Assembly: GCF_016862115.1 (NCBI RefSeq)
Contig: NZ_BOMI01000090.1
Coordinates: forward strand, 27,806-91,805
Direction: 5' to 3'
Length of the DNA: 64,000 bases
Source: Paractinoplanes deccanensis
GTDB taxonomy: Bacteria; Actinomycetota; Actinomycetes; Mycobacteriales; Micromonosporaceae
In this document: piece after piece, positions 29,198-37,326 of the stretch
Numbering within the stretch: position 1 is the stretch's first letter
Layout of the letters: each line of letters starts with the position of its first letter
Program-made: the position numbers and the translations under genes
Notes under the pieces: generated by a model
Told to the model about the DNA's origin: nothing
Databases searched by the model: none
The model's input: the letters and a program-made list of their open reading frames with translations, nothing else

Positions 29198-30394
29198 ATG
29201 ACACTGCCTGCGCTGCCGATGCCGAGAGAAGATGAACGTCCCTTCGACCCGCCGCCCGAGTACGCCGAGCTGAGGGCCTCCGGCAAGGTGATCCGGGTGG
29301 CCTGCCCGACCGGGCTGGACGCCTGGCTGGTCGCCGACTACGCCGGGGTGCGCGAGGTGCTCGGCGACGGCCGCCGGTTCTCGACGCGGCCCGGGCTGGC
29401 CGCGCACGTGCTCGCCTCGTACGAGGACGACGGGCCGATCGACAACTTCACCCGGATGGACGGGCCCGAGCACGTGCGGATCCGGCGCAACTTCGCGCCG
29501 CAGGTGACCCACGCGCGCCGGCTCGCCGAGCTGCGGCCGATGGTCGAGCGGATCACCGACGAGGCGATCACCCGGATGCTCGCGTCGCCCCAGCCCTATC
29601 CGCTGCACAGCCAGTTCTCCACCGCCATCACCACCTCGGTGATCGCCGAGCTGATCGGGGTGCCGCCGGAGGACCGCCACCTGCTGCACGACGCCGCCGT
29701 GAAGCTCTTCGACCCGTCGACCAAGGCCGACGAGCTGCGCGAGGCGCTGACGCCGCTCTACACGTACCTCTATCAGGCCGTCGCCACCCGCCGCGCCAAG
29801 CCGGGCGACGACGTGCTCAGCCGGATGATCGAGCACAGCGCCGGCAGCGACCGTCCGCTCACCGACACCGAGCTGACCGAGATGAACGCGGCCCTGCTGA
29901 TCGCCGGTTTCGACACGACCGCGTCGATGATCACGTACGGCCTGGTCACGCTCCTGAACAAGCCCGGCGAGTGGGACAAGCTGGTCGCCGACCCGGACAC
30001 CGCCGTCCCGGCCACCGAGGAGCTGGTGCGCTACCTCGCCGTCGGCATCGGCCTGCTGCGCCAGGCGACCGAGGACACCGTCGTGAACGGGCAGCCGATC
30101 AAGGCCGGCGACTACGTGGTGGTCGCGGTGCAGTCCGGCAACCGGGACACCGCCCTGCACCCGGACGCCGACGAGCTCGACGTGACCCGCAAGCCCGGCG
30201 CCCACCTCGGCTTCGGGCACGGCGCCCACGCCTGCGTCGGCCAGCAGATCGCCCGCATGGAGCTGACCACGGTGCTGCGGGCCCTCGCCACCCGGGTGCC
30301 GGCGTTGCGCATCGCGGTGCCCCTGGAGGAGATCGTCTGGAAGAAGGACTCCGTGGTCCGCGGCCCGGCCGAGCTGCCGGTGGCCTGGTCATGA
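29198..30394 (+). CDS. Cytochrome P450
   Basis: A 398-aa soluble bacterial P450. The heme ligand is C346 in FGHGAHACVGQQIAR. The I-helix oxygen-binding motif is AGFDTTAS and the K-helix ExxR is EELVR. Substrate unknown. ATG 29198 is chosen because the upstream extension is not protein-like; TTGACG at 29164 could be a -35 element. A ferredoxin gene follows with ATGA overlap and should supply electrons. There is no reductase gene and no biosynthetic cluster nearby. Confidence 0.95.
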   Translation: MTLPALPMPREDERPFDPPPEYAELRASGKVIRVACPTGLDAWLVADYAGVREVLGDGRRFSTRPGLAAHVLASYEDDGPIDNFTRMDGPEHVRIRRNFAPQVTHARRLAELRPMVERITDEAITRMLASPQPYPLHSQFSTAITTSVIAELIGVPPEDRHLLHDAAVKLFDPSTKADELREALTPLYTYLYQAVATRRAKPGDDVLSRMIEHSAGSDRPLTDTELTEMNAALLIAGFDTTASMITYGLVTLLNKPGEWDKLVADPDTAVPATEELVRYLAVGIGLLRQATEDTVVNGQPIKAGDYVVVAVQSGNRDTALHPDADELDVTRKPGAHLGFGHGAHACVGQQIARMELTTVLRALATRVPALRIAVPLEEIVWKKDSVVRGPAELPVAWS

Positions 30395-30585
30395 GGGTCA
30401 GCGTCGACCGGGACCTGTGCATCGGCGCGGGCAACTGCGCGCTCACCGCGCCCGCCGTCTTCGACCAGGACGCCGAGGAGGCCGTCGTGGTGCTGTTGAC
30501 CGACTCCCCGCCGGAGTCCGAGGGCCCCGCCGTGCGGCAGGCCGTGGAGCGCTGCCCGGCCGCGGTGATCCGGGTGCTCCCCTAG
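30391..30585 (+). CDS. [3Fe-4S] ferredoxin partner of the P450
   Basis: A 64-aa ferredoxin with cysteines C10, C16 and C55 (LCIGAGNCALTAPAVF and VERCPAAV). The central position of the 4Fe motif is Ala-Gly rather than Cys, giving a 3Fe-4S cluster as in P450-dedicated ferredoxins. It overlaps the P450 stop by four bases. Its TAG overlaps the TAG of the convergent LuxR gene. Confidence 0.95.
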   Translation: MRVSVDRDLCIGAGNCALTAPAVFDQDAEEAVVVLLTDSPPESEGPAVRQAVERCPAAVIRVLP

Positions 30586-30785
30586 AGCGACGGCCGTGTC
30601 AGAACGTGGTGGACGAGCTCGGCCCGGTTACGCACGCCCAGCTTGCGATAGATGTTGCCGAGGTGGAACTCGACCGTCTTGACGCTGAGGAACAGCGCGG
30701 ACGCCACCTCGCGGTTGGTCAGCCCGGTCGCCGTCGCCCGGCACACCCTGCGCTCCTGGGGGGTCAGTTCGTCGTGGACGTGCAT
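30582..30785 (-). CDS. Stand-alone LuxR-type HTH protein
   Basis: A 67-aa protein that is almost only a LuxR/GerE DNA-binding domain (ELTPQERRVCRATATGLTNR, SVKTVEFHLGNIYRKLGV). ATG 30785 has GGAGG five bases upstream. A longer in-frame start at 30887 would add Arg/Ala-rich sequence that resembles the degraded tail of a larger LAL regulator. It is divergent from the caspase operon with the CCTTAG repeats between them. A second stand-alone LuxR protein (43399-43617) occupies the same position beside the AAA operon. Confidence 0.75.
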   Translation of the reverse strand: MHVHDELTPQERRVCRATATGLTNREVASALFLSVKTVEFHLGNIYRKLGVRNRAELVHHVLTRPSL

Positions 30786-30897
30786 GCCGGCCTCCGCGAT
30801 GGACTGCGATGCCCGGGCGGGCGATCCGCCGCAAGCCGCCCGGGCAAGGACTGCACCGAGCCTCGCGCGCGCCGGCCGCGAGCGCATGGGGCGAGTG

Positions 30898-30931
30898 CCT
30901 TAGACGCGCCGTGCGGCATTCCTTAGACGCG
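30898..30931. promoter_or_regulatory. Tandem CCTTAGACGCG repeats (operator candidate 1)
   Basis: Two perfect copies of CCTTAGACGCG start at 30898 and 30921, 23 bp apart, which is about two helical turns. They lie between the LuxR gene and the operon start at 31032. A related pair stands at 43695-43729 in the same relative place. The rest of the 30786-31031 gap shows only the GGAGGAA site of the next gene. Confidence 0.7.
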
Positions 30932-31031
30932 TTTCCCAGGGTTTCTCCCGGCGCGCCGGAGCGGCGGCGTGGGCGAACGTGGACGTCGGCCGGTCCGGGA
31001 AGCGCCCGGACCCGCCGATCCGGAGGAAACG

Positions 31032-32768
31032 ATGTCCGAGGAGATCTTCGTCGACGCGTCCGCGCCGTTCGTCTGGTCCGAGAAGCACCCCCTGGCCTTC
31101 TTCAAGTCCAACCTGGACAACACGTTCCTGTACGCCAACCGCGCCGGGCGCATCGCCATGGACGGCGACCGGTACCGGTTCGCGCTCATCCGCAACCGCA
31201 AGAAGGAGTCCACCGCCGGCGGCGGCACCCAGGTGGTGACCAAGGGCGGCCTGCTCACCACGCAGATCGACGTCTCGGCGGTCGTCGGCACGCCCGAGGA
31301 CGAGGCGGCGTGGACCGAGGCGATCAAGCGGGACAGCCCGTTCGTGCCGCCGAACATCGAGCGGCTCAAGCTGCGCCCGCTCGGCCTGCGGGGCGGTGTC
31401 ATGACCATCTCCGGTCTGGAGGGGCTGGTCGAGCACCCGGAGCAGTACCGCGGGATCGAGGTCGGCATGCAGTCGACGGTGCCGATCACCCTGCCCCTGA
31501 CCGGCGACGGCGCGGACACCCTGTGGCGGGTGCTCGGCACGCCGGTCGGCATGCCGATCACCGTACGGTTCGACTACAAGTACGACGCCTGCCGCCCGGG
31601 CGCGCACTACCGCATCACGGCGGACACCCGGAAGGTGTACGAGTACTTCGGGCTCAACACCGTCGTGGCGGCCAGCTGGTTCGGGTTCGTCACCGGCCGG
31701 GTGGACATCTCGGTGGTGTGCGAGGAGCTGACCGGCAGCGGCGCGCTGACCATCGAGTGGATCGCCAAGCCCGAGGGCTTCGACGAGAGCCGGATCAAGG
31801 TGATGGAGGAGAGCATCGTCGCCGCCTTCGCCAAGCAGGCGCTCGACCTGATGGTCGAGGACGTGGTCGCCGATCCGCAGGCGCCCGACCCGGACGGCTA
31901 CTTCGGCGGCGTCTCCGTCAAGCTCAAGAGCTTCGACAAGGTGCAGTCCCTCAGCCTGTCGGGCGAGTACAAAGAGAACACCATCAGTACCGAGACGTAC
32001 AGCTACGCCTTCACGCTGGGCCAGCTCCGCAACCTCGACCCCCGGGTGTACGGCGTGGACGTCGCCGGCGAGAACGAGGTGCCGATCTCGGTCAACCTGG
32101 GCCGCGACGAGCGGCACGTGCGGGGCTACAGCTGCCAGTACGGCTACCGCCGGCCGGACGGCATCGTGGTCAGCGCCCACGCCGACGCCCTCGGCTCCGA
32201 CGGGCTGATGCTCAACGGGGTCATCCAGTGGGACCCGCGCGATCCGCGCCCGGAGCACGCCGAGATCCAGTTCGCCGCCGACTGGAACCTGCTGGCCTGG
32301 GAGGACTACGCGAACAAGCTCCAGCCGAGGGTCGGCGACTCGGGGGTGCTGTTCACCTACACCCCGGGCTCGTACGTGCGGACCGTCGGCGTGCTGTGCG
32401 ACTTCGCGAAGGCCGCGCCGGGGACGACGGCGTTCGTCGAATGGCGCACCGTCCTGCCGCCGAACCCCGACGGCAGCCGGCCGAAGAACTACGACGGCAG
32501 CTTCATGTACGTGGGCGCCGGCCCGGCAGCCGAGATCGACAAGCACATCATCGAGTTCCCGTACCGCCCGGAGACCGTCGCGGACGCGCGCTTCGAGTGG
32601 GAGGCCACCCTCGTCACGCCGGACGGCAAGGTGTGGAGCCGCTCGGGCAGCGAGCCGGTCGAGCGGGCCTCCGCCGTGCTCGCCGTGCGGGCGCTGCTCA
32701 AGCCCGTGCCCGACAACGCCGGCGGTGCGCCCGCGCGAGCCGCGCGCGTGCTCGCCGGACGACGATGA
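31032..32768 (+). CDS. Unrecognised beta-rich protein, first of a paralogous pair (caspase operon)
   Basis: A 578-aa soluble protein with no signal peptide and no membrane segment. I recognise no family. Predicted strands are frequent (RGYSCQYGYRRPDGIVVSA, LMLNGVIQWDP, ARFEWEATLVTPDGKVWS). The N-terminal 90 residues (HPLAFFKSNLDNTFLYAN, YRFALIRNRKK) and the C-terminal 200 residues are shared with the next gene. GGAGGAA precedes ATG 31032. It ends with ATGA overlap into its paralogue. It heads the operon that encodes a caspase and a CHAT protease, so it may be a substrate, sensor or effector; this is inference. Confidence 0.75.
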   Translation: MSEEIFVDASAPFVWSEKHPLAFFKSNLDNTFLYANRAGRIAMDGDRYRFALIRNRKKESTAGGGTQVVTKGGLLTTQIDVSAVVGTPEDEAAWTEAIKRDSPFVPPNIERLKLRPLGLRGGVMTISGLEGLVEHPEQYRGIEVGMQSTVPITLPLTGDGADTLWRVLGTPVGMPITVRFDYKYDACRPGAHYRITADTRKVYEYFGLNTVVAASWFGFVTGRVDISVVCEELTGSGALTIEWIAKPEGFDESRIKVMEESIVAAFAKQALDLMVEDVVADPQAPDPDGYFGGVSVKLKSFDKVQSLSLSGEYKENTISTETYSYAFTLGQLRNLDPRVYGVDVAGENEVPISVNLGRDERHVRGYSCQYGYRRPDGIVVSAHADALGSDGLMLNGVIQWDPRDPRPEHAEIQFAADWNLLAWEDYANKLQPRVGDSGVLFTYTPGSYVRTVGVLCDFAKAAPGTTAFVEWRTVLPPNPDGSRPKNYDGSFMYVGAGPAAEIDKHIIEFPYRPETVADARFEWEATLVTPDGKVWSRSGSEPVERASAVLAVRALLKPVPDNAGGAPARAARVLAGRR

Positions 32769-34009
32769 GCGACGCGGCCTTCGTGGACGGCGCCGCCGAG
32801 CCGATCCGGACCGCCGACGGCCGCACCTGGCTGTTCCCGGCCGTGACCGCCGGTGTCTGGTTCTTCGCGCGGCGCCTGTCCGTCTCGGGCGGGCCGGACG
32901 GTCCGCCCGTGCTCGCTCTGCTCCGCAAGCGGCGGCACCCGGCCTGCGGCCCGGCGGTCACCGACGGCGGCGCCTTCTCGGTGCAGGCCGGCCTGGTCGC
33001 GTCCGCACCGGACGCGGCCGAGGAGCGGGCTTGGACCGAGGCGGTGGGCGCCGGGCCCGGCGAGCGGCCGGTCTTCGCGCCACTGGCGCTGCGAGCGGGG
33101 CGGATGACGGTCGAGGTGGCCGGCCGGGGGCCGGCGGGCGAGCCGGACCCGCTCGGCGGGGCGGTGACGGCCGTGGCCGACCTGACGCTGGACGCGGCGG
33201 AGGCCGACGCCTTCGCCGCGGCCCTCGGCTCGGGCAGCGGACCGCCGGTGACGCTGTGCTTCGAGCACCGCTACGACGTGGCGGTGCGGGCCGGGGACGA
33301 CCTGACGGTCGGCGTCGCCGAGCTGCGCCGCTCGATCGACCTGGCCGAGATGCGCGGGCTCGACCCGGCGGCGCACGTGGCCGACGTGACCGGTGACGAG
33401 ACGGTCCCGCTGACGATCACGTGCCCGCCCGACCCGCGGGTGCACCGCTACGCCGTCCAGTACGGCTACGTGCGCCCGGACGGCACCACCGGCGGCGGGT
33501 CGGCGCACGGCGACGGCGCGGACGGCCTGCGGCTGCGCCATCTCATGCGCTGGGATCCCGGCGGCGGCCCGCCGTCCACCGTGGAGGTCAGGCATGTCGT
33601 GGAGTGGGCCGAGCCCGACTGGCCCGCGTCGACCGGTACGACGGTGCTGGCCACCGGACCACCCTGCCTGAGCTGGCGGAGCAGGCCGTCGTCGATCGCC
33701 GAGGTGGCGTTGCGCACCGACCTCGGCCGGGAGGGGCCCGGCTCGTTCGCGACGATCTCCTGGCGGGCCGGACCGGTGCGGCCGGACCGGCCCCAGCTCT
33801 CCGGCACCCTGCTGATCGAGGGCACGGACGGGCTCCTCCGCGAGGTGATCGCGTTCCCGGCGGCCCCGCTGGCGATCTTCACGTGGACCGCCGAGCTGGT
33901 GCACCCGGACGGCACGACGGCCGCGGGCCAGGGCGGATTCGTGGTGCGCGAGCGCAACGAGGCCGACGTGCTGCGGGCGAGCCTGAAGCCCGGACCGGCC
34001 CTGGGATGA
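32765..34009 (+). CDS. Unrecognised protein, second of the paralogous pair
   Basis: A 414-aa paralogue of the preceding 578-aa protein. Shared blocks are RYAVQYGYVRPDGTTGG (compare GYSCQYGYRRPDGIVVS), LRLRHLMRWDPG (compare LMLNGVIQWDPR) and FTWTAELVHPDGT (compare FEWEATLVTPDGK), in the same order. The middle is shorter by about 160 residues. No signal peptide, no catalytic motif seen. It overlaps the previous stop by four bases. The pair may form a hetero-oligomer; that is inference. Confidence 0.75.
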   Translation: MSDAAFVDGAAEPIRTADGRTWLFPAVTAGVWFFARRLSVSGGPDGPPVLALLRKRRHPACGPAVTDGGAFSVQAGLVASAPDAAEERAWTEAVGAGPGERPVFAPLALRAGRMTVEVAGRGPAGEPDPLGGAVTAVADLTLDAAEADAFAAALGSGSGPPVTLCFEHRYDVAVRAGDDLTVGVAELRRSIDLAEMRGLDPAAHVADVTGDETVPLTITCPPDPRVHRYAVQYGYVRPDGTTGGGSAHGDGADGLRLRHLMRWDPGGGPPSTVEVRHVVEWAEPDWPASTGTTVLATGPPCLSWRSRPSSIAEVALRTDLGREGPGSFATISWRAGPVRPDRPQLSGTLLIEGTDGLLREVIAFPAAPLAIFTWTAELVHPDGTTAAGQGGFVVRERNEADVLRASLKPGPALG

Positions 34010-34048
34010 GCCGAAACCCGACTGACTTCGTCGCTGGGGAGCGGGAGC

Positions 34049-37042
34049 ATGAGCATCGTGGGTGTCGCCACCCCGTTCGTGGGGAGGGGTCCGGAGCTCG
34101 CCTGCCTGGCGGAGATGCTGGCGCGGGCAGCCGAGCGATCACCCAAGGCGGTTGTCCTGGTCGGCGACGCGGGCGTGGGCAAGACGCGGCTGCTGCGCGA
34201 GTTCGCGGCGGCGGCCCGCACGTCGGGCGCCCGCGTGATCAGCGGCTCCTGCGTGGCGCTCGGGTCGGGCGAGCTGCCGTACGCCCCGCTCATCGACGCG
34301 CTGCGCCGGCTGGCCCGCGACGTGGGTGACGACACGCTGCGCGAGCTGGCCGGCCCGGCGTACGCGGACCTCGCCGGCCTGATCGCCGACTTCCACGACT
34401 CCGGCCGCCCCGCCGACCCACGGCCCGCCTCGCAGCTGGTCGTCTTCGGGGCCGTGCTGCGGCTGCTCGACCGGTTGAGCACGGACGAGCCGGTCGTGCT
34501 GGTCTTCGAGGACCTGCACTGGGCCGACCAGTCCACCCTGGACCTGCTCGCCTATCTGACCCGCGGCCTCACCGACGAACGGGTCCTGCTGGTGGGCAGC
34601 TACCGCGCCAGCGACCTGCCGGACCGCCACGCGCTGCGCGCGGTGATCGCCGAGCTCGACTTCGCCCGCCGGCTGGTGCACCTCGAGCTGACCGGCTTCG
34701 CCCCGGACGAGCTGCGCCGGTTCCTCGGCCACCTGACCGGCACCCGCACCGACGACGAGCTGTTCGCCCGCGCCTTCGAGCTCTCCGAGGGCAACGCCTT
34801 CTTCGCCGAGGAGCTCGTCGTGGCGGGCGTGCTGCTCTCCCCCGCGCCGGGTGCGACCGTGCGGCTGCCGCGCACGCTGCGCGACCTGATCCTGGCCCGC
34901 TTCGAACGGCTCGGCGACGCGAGCCGCGAGGTCATGCGGGTCGCCGCCACGGCCGGCCGGCGGGTGAGCCACCGGCTGCTGGCCACCGTGTGCGGCCTGC
35001 CCACCACGGCGCTGCACGCGGCGCTGCGCGAGTGCGTCTCGCAGCACATGCTCGTCACCGACCCGGAGGACGACACGTACGTCTTCCGGCACGCGCTGCT
35101 GCGCGAGGCCGTGCACCAGGACCTGCTGCCGGGCGAGCGGATCGGGCTGCATGCGGCGATCGCGGCGGCCATCATCGCCGACGAGCAACTCGGCCTGCCC
35201 GAGGACGTCACGCTCGCCGCCGAGCTGTCCTACCACTGGTACGAGGCCCGCGAGTACGGCCACGCGCTGGCGGCGGCGATCCGCGCCGGCGACACTGCGG
35301 TGCGAGTGCGCGCCTTCCGCGAGGCCGAACTGCAATACCTGCGCGCGCTCGAGCTCTGGCCGCGCGTGGCCGAGCCGGCCAAGGTGGCGGGGGTGCCGCG
35401 CGACCGGGTGCTCGGCGCCGCGGCGGAGGCCGCCCGCTGGGCCGGGCACGTCGACCGGGCCGTCGAGCTGGCCCGCGAGGCGCTCGACGACCTCGACGCG
35501 ACGACCTCACCCGCCCGCGCCGGCGAGCTGCTGGAGCGGCTGGGCCGCTATCTGTGGGAGTCCGCCGACACCGTCGGCTCGCGCGAGGCGTACGTCTCGG
35601 CGGGCGGGCTGCTGGCCGGCCAGGAACCCTCCGCCCTGGCCGCCCGGGTGATCGCCGGGCAGGCGCTCGCCGAGGTGCAGGCGGGCCGCTACACGGCGGG
35701 GTTGCGGGCCGGGCGCGAGGCGGTCGCGATGGCGCGCACCGTGCAGGCCCGGGAGGAGGAGGGCCGGGCGCTGAACACCGTCGGGGTGGCCCTCACCATG
35801 CTCGGCCGCGTCGACGAGGGGGTCGGCGCGCTGCGGGTGGCGCTCACCATCGCCGAGGACACCGACAACCTCGAGGACCTGTTCCGGGCGTACGGAAACC
35901 TGATGGTCTCGCTGGAGAACTCGGGCCGGCTGGAGGAGTCGGTGCGGGTGGCACTCGACGGCGTGGACCGGGCCCGGCGCTCGGGCCTGGAGCACACGCG
36001 GCCCGGCGGCGTGCTGGCGAACAACGCGAGTGCCGTGCTCACCCAGCTGGGCCGCTGGGACGAGGCCATCGCCCTGATCGCCGACCTGGTGGCGGACCGG
36101 CCCGTGCGGCAGAGCCTCTATCCCCGGCTCACCCTGGCCGAGATCGACGTCGCGCGGGGACGGTTCGACCAGGCGCGCGAGAGGCTCACGGCGATCCGCG
36201 AGGCCGCCGCCAACCTGCGCGACCCGCAGTTCCTCGGCGCGCTGGTGGCCTGCGAGTCGGAGCTGGCGATCTGGTCGGGCGAGCCGGACGAGGCCCGCAA
36301 GATCCTGGCGGCCGGCCTGGACGCGATCGGCGACACCGAGCACGTCGTCGTGCGGCTGCGCCTGTACGCCCTCGCCCTGCGCGTCGAGGCGGACGAGTGG
36401 CTGCGCCTAGCGCTGCGGCACGGTCACGACCCGGAGGACGTCCGCGTCGAGGAGCTGCACGCGGCGGCGGCCCGCTCGGCGCCGGCGGAGGCCCACGACC
36501 CCAAACCCGAGGAGCGGGCGCTGCGGCTGCTGTGCCGGGCCGAACGGGAGCGGGCCAGCCGGGCCGATCCGGCGCTCTGGGCCGAGACGGCGGACGCCTG
36601 GCTGGCCTTCGGCCGGGTGCCGCCGGCCGCGTACGCCCGATGGCGTGAGGCCGAGGCGGCGGTCGAGGGCCGCGACCGGCAGCGTGCCACCCGGGCCGCC
36701 CGTGAGGCCCACCGCGCGGCGAGCCGGCTGGGCGCGGAGCCGTTGCTGCGGGAGGTGTCGGGCCTGGCCCGGCGGGCGCGGCTCGACCTGCGCGAGGACG
36801 AGGCCGCCCGGGAGCCGGGGCCGGGCCGCGCCGACCGCCCGTTCGGGCTGACGCCGCGCGAGCGCGAGGTGCTGCGGCGGCTCGGCGACGGGCAGACGAA
36901 CCGGCAGATCGCGCGCGCGCTGTTCATCACCGAGAAGACGGCGAGCGTGCACGTTTCCAACATTCTGATGAAGCTCGGCGTCGGGAACCGGGGCGAGGCG
37001 GCGGCCGCCGCGCACCGCCTGGGCCTGTTCGACGACCGATGA
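34049..37042 (+). CDS. LAL-type ATPase regulator (AAA_16/TPR/LuxR HTH)
   Basis: A 997-aa regulator of the LuxR large-ATP-binding class. Walker A is G39-T46 (GDAGVGKT), Walker B is near 149-159 (VLVFEDLHWAD). A long helical TPR-like region fills about 380-900 (e.g. EEEGRALNTVGVALTMLGRV). A LuxR helix-turn-helix closes the protein (LTPREREVLRRLGDGQTNRQ). It lies inside the operon, 39 bases after the paralogous pair, and is followed by the small and caspase genes. It may bind the CCTTAG repeats, which flank both operons; that is inference. Confidence 0.92.
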   Translation: MSIVGVATPFVGRGPELACLAEMLARAAERSPKAVVLVGDAGVGKTRLLREFAAAARTSGARVISGSCVALGSGELPYAPLIDALRRLARDVGDDTLRELAGPAYADLAGLIADFHDSGRPADPRPASQLVVFGAVLRLLDRLSTDEPVVLVFEDLHWADQSTLDLLAYLTRGLTDERVLLVGSYRASDLPDRHALRAVIAELDFARRLVHLELTGFAPDELRRFLGHLTGTRTDDELFARAFELSEGNAFFAEELVVAGVLLSPAPGATVRLPRTLRDLILARFERLGDASREVMRVAATAGRRVSHRLLATVCGLPTTALHAALRECVSQHMLVTDPEDDTYVFRHALLREAVHQDLLPGERIGLHAAIAAAIIADEQLGLPEDVTLAAELSYHWYEAREYGHALAAAIRAGDTAVRVRAFREAELQYLRALELWPRVAEPAKVAGVPRDRVLGAAAEAARWAGHVDRAVELAREALDDLDATTSPARAGELLERLGRYLWESADTVGSREAYVSAGGLLAGQEPSALAARVIAGQALAEVQAGRYTAGLRAGREAVAMARTVQAREEEGRALNTVGVALTMLGRVDEGVGALRVALTIAEDTDNLEDLFRAYGNLMVSLENSGRLEESVRVALDGVDRARRSGLEHTRPGGVLANNASAVLTQLGRWDEAIALIADLVADRPVRQSLYPRLTLAEIDVARGRFDQARERLTAIREAAANLRDPQFLGALVACESELAIWSGEPDEARKILAAGLDAIGDTEHVVVRLRLYALALRVEADEWLRLALRHGHDPEDVRVEELHAAAARSAPAEAHDPKPEERALRLLCRAERERASRADPALWAETADAWLAFGRVPPAAYARWREAEAAVEGRDRQRATRAAREAHRAASRLGAEPLLREVSGLARRARLDLREDEAAREPGPGRADRPFGLTPREREVLRRLGDGQTNRQIARALFITEKTASVHVSNILMKLGVGNRGEAAAAAHRLGLFDDR

Positions 37043-37059
37043 CCGCGAGGGGATGAGAG

Positions 37060-37326
37060 ATGGCGAAGAAGCTTCTGCACGTCGGGCACTTCACCTACAC
37101 GATCGTCGAGACCGAGGACACCGATGCGCAGGCCGTGGCGGAGTCCGTCCAGGCGGCGATGGACGAGGGGGACGTCTGCGAGATCGCGGTGCTCGACGAG
37201 AACGACCGCCAGCTGACGCTGTATCTGAACGGCCGCACCGTCGACGTGGTCGTCTTCGACCACGGCCTCGGGCCGCGGCCCACCGAGATCTCCCGCCCGC
37301 AGGAGCCACCGCGGGACAATCCATGA
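37060..37326 (+). CDS. 88-aa hypothetical protein in the caspase operon
   Basis: A small acidic protein with a strand-helix-strand-strand pattern: HFTYTIVETEDTDAQAVAES, a helix VQAAMDEGD, then VCEIAVLDENDRQLTLYLNG and TVDVVVFDHGLG, and a Pro-rich tail. No family recognised. ATG 37060 has GAGGGG upstream at about ten bases. It overlaps the caspase start by ATGA, so the two are made in step; an inhibitor or chaperone of the caspase is one possible role. Confidence 0.7.
   Translation: MAKKLLHVGHFTYTIVETEDTDAQAVAESVQAAMDEGDVCEIAVLDENDRQLTLYLNGRTVDVVVFDHGLGPRPTEISRPQEPPRDNP

Noticed and set aside
29198..30585. P450/ferredoxin pair as part of a natural-product cluster
   Set aside because: No polyketide, peptide, terpene or other scaffold gene lies within the neighbouring 15 kb on either side.
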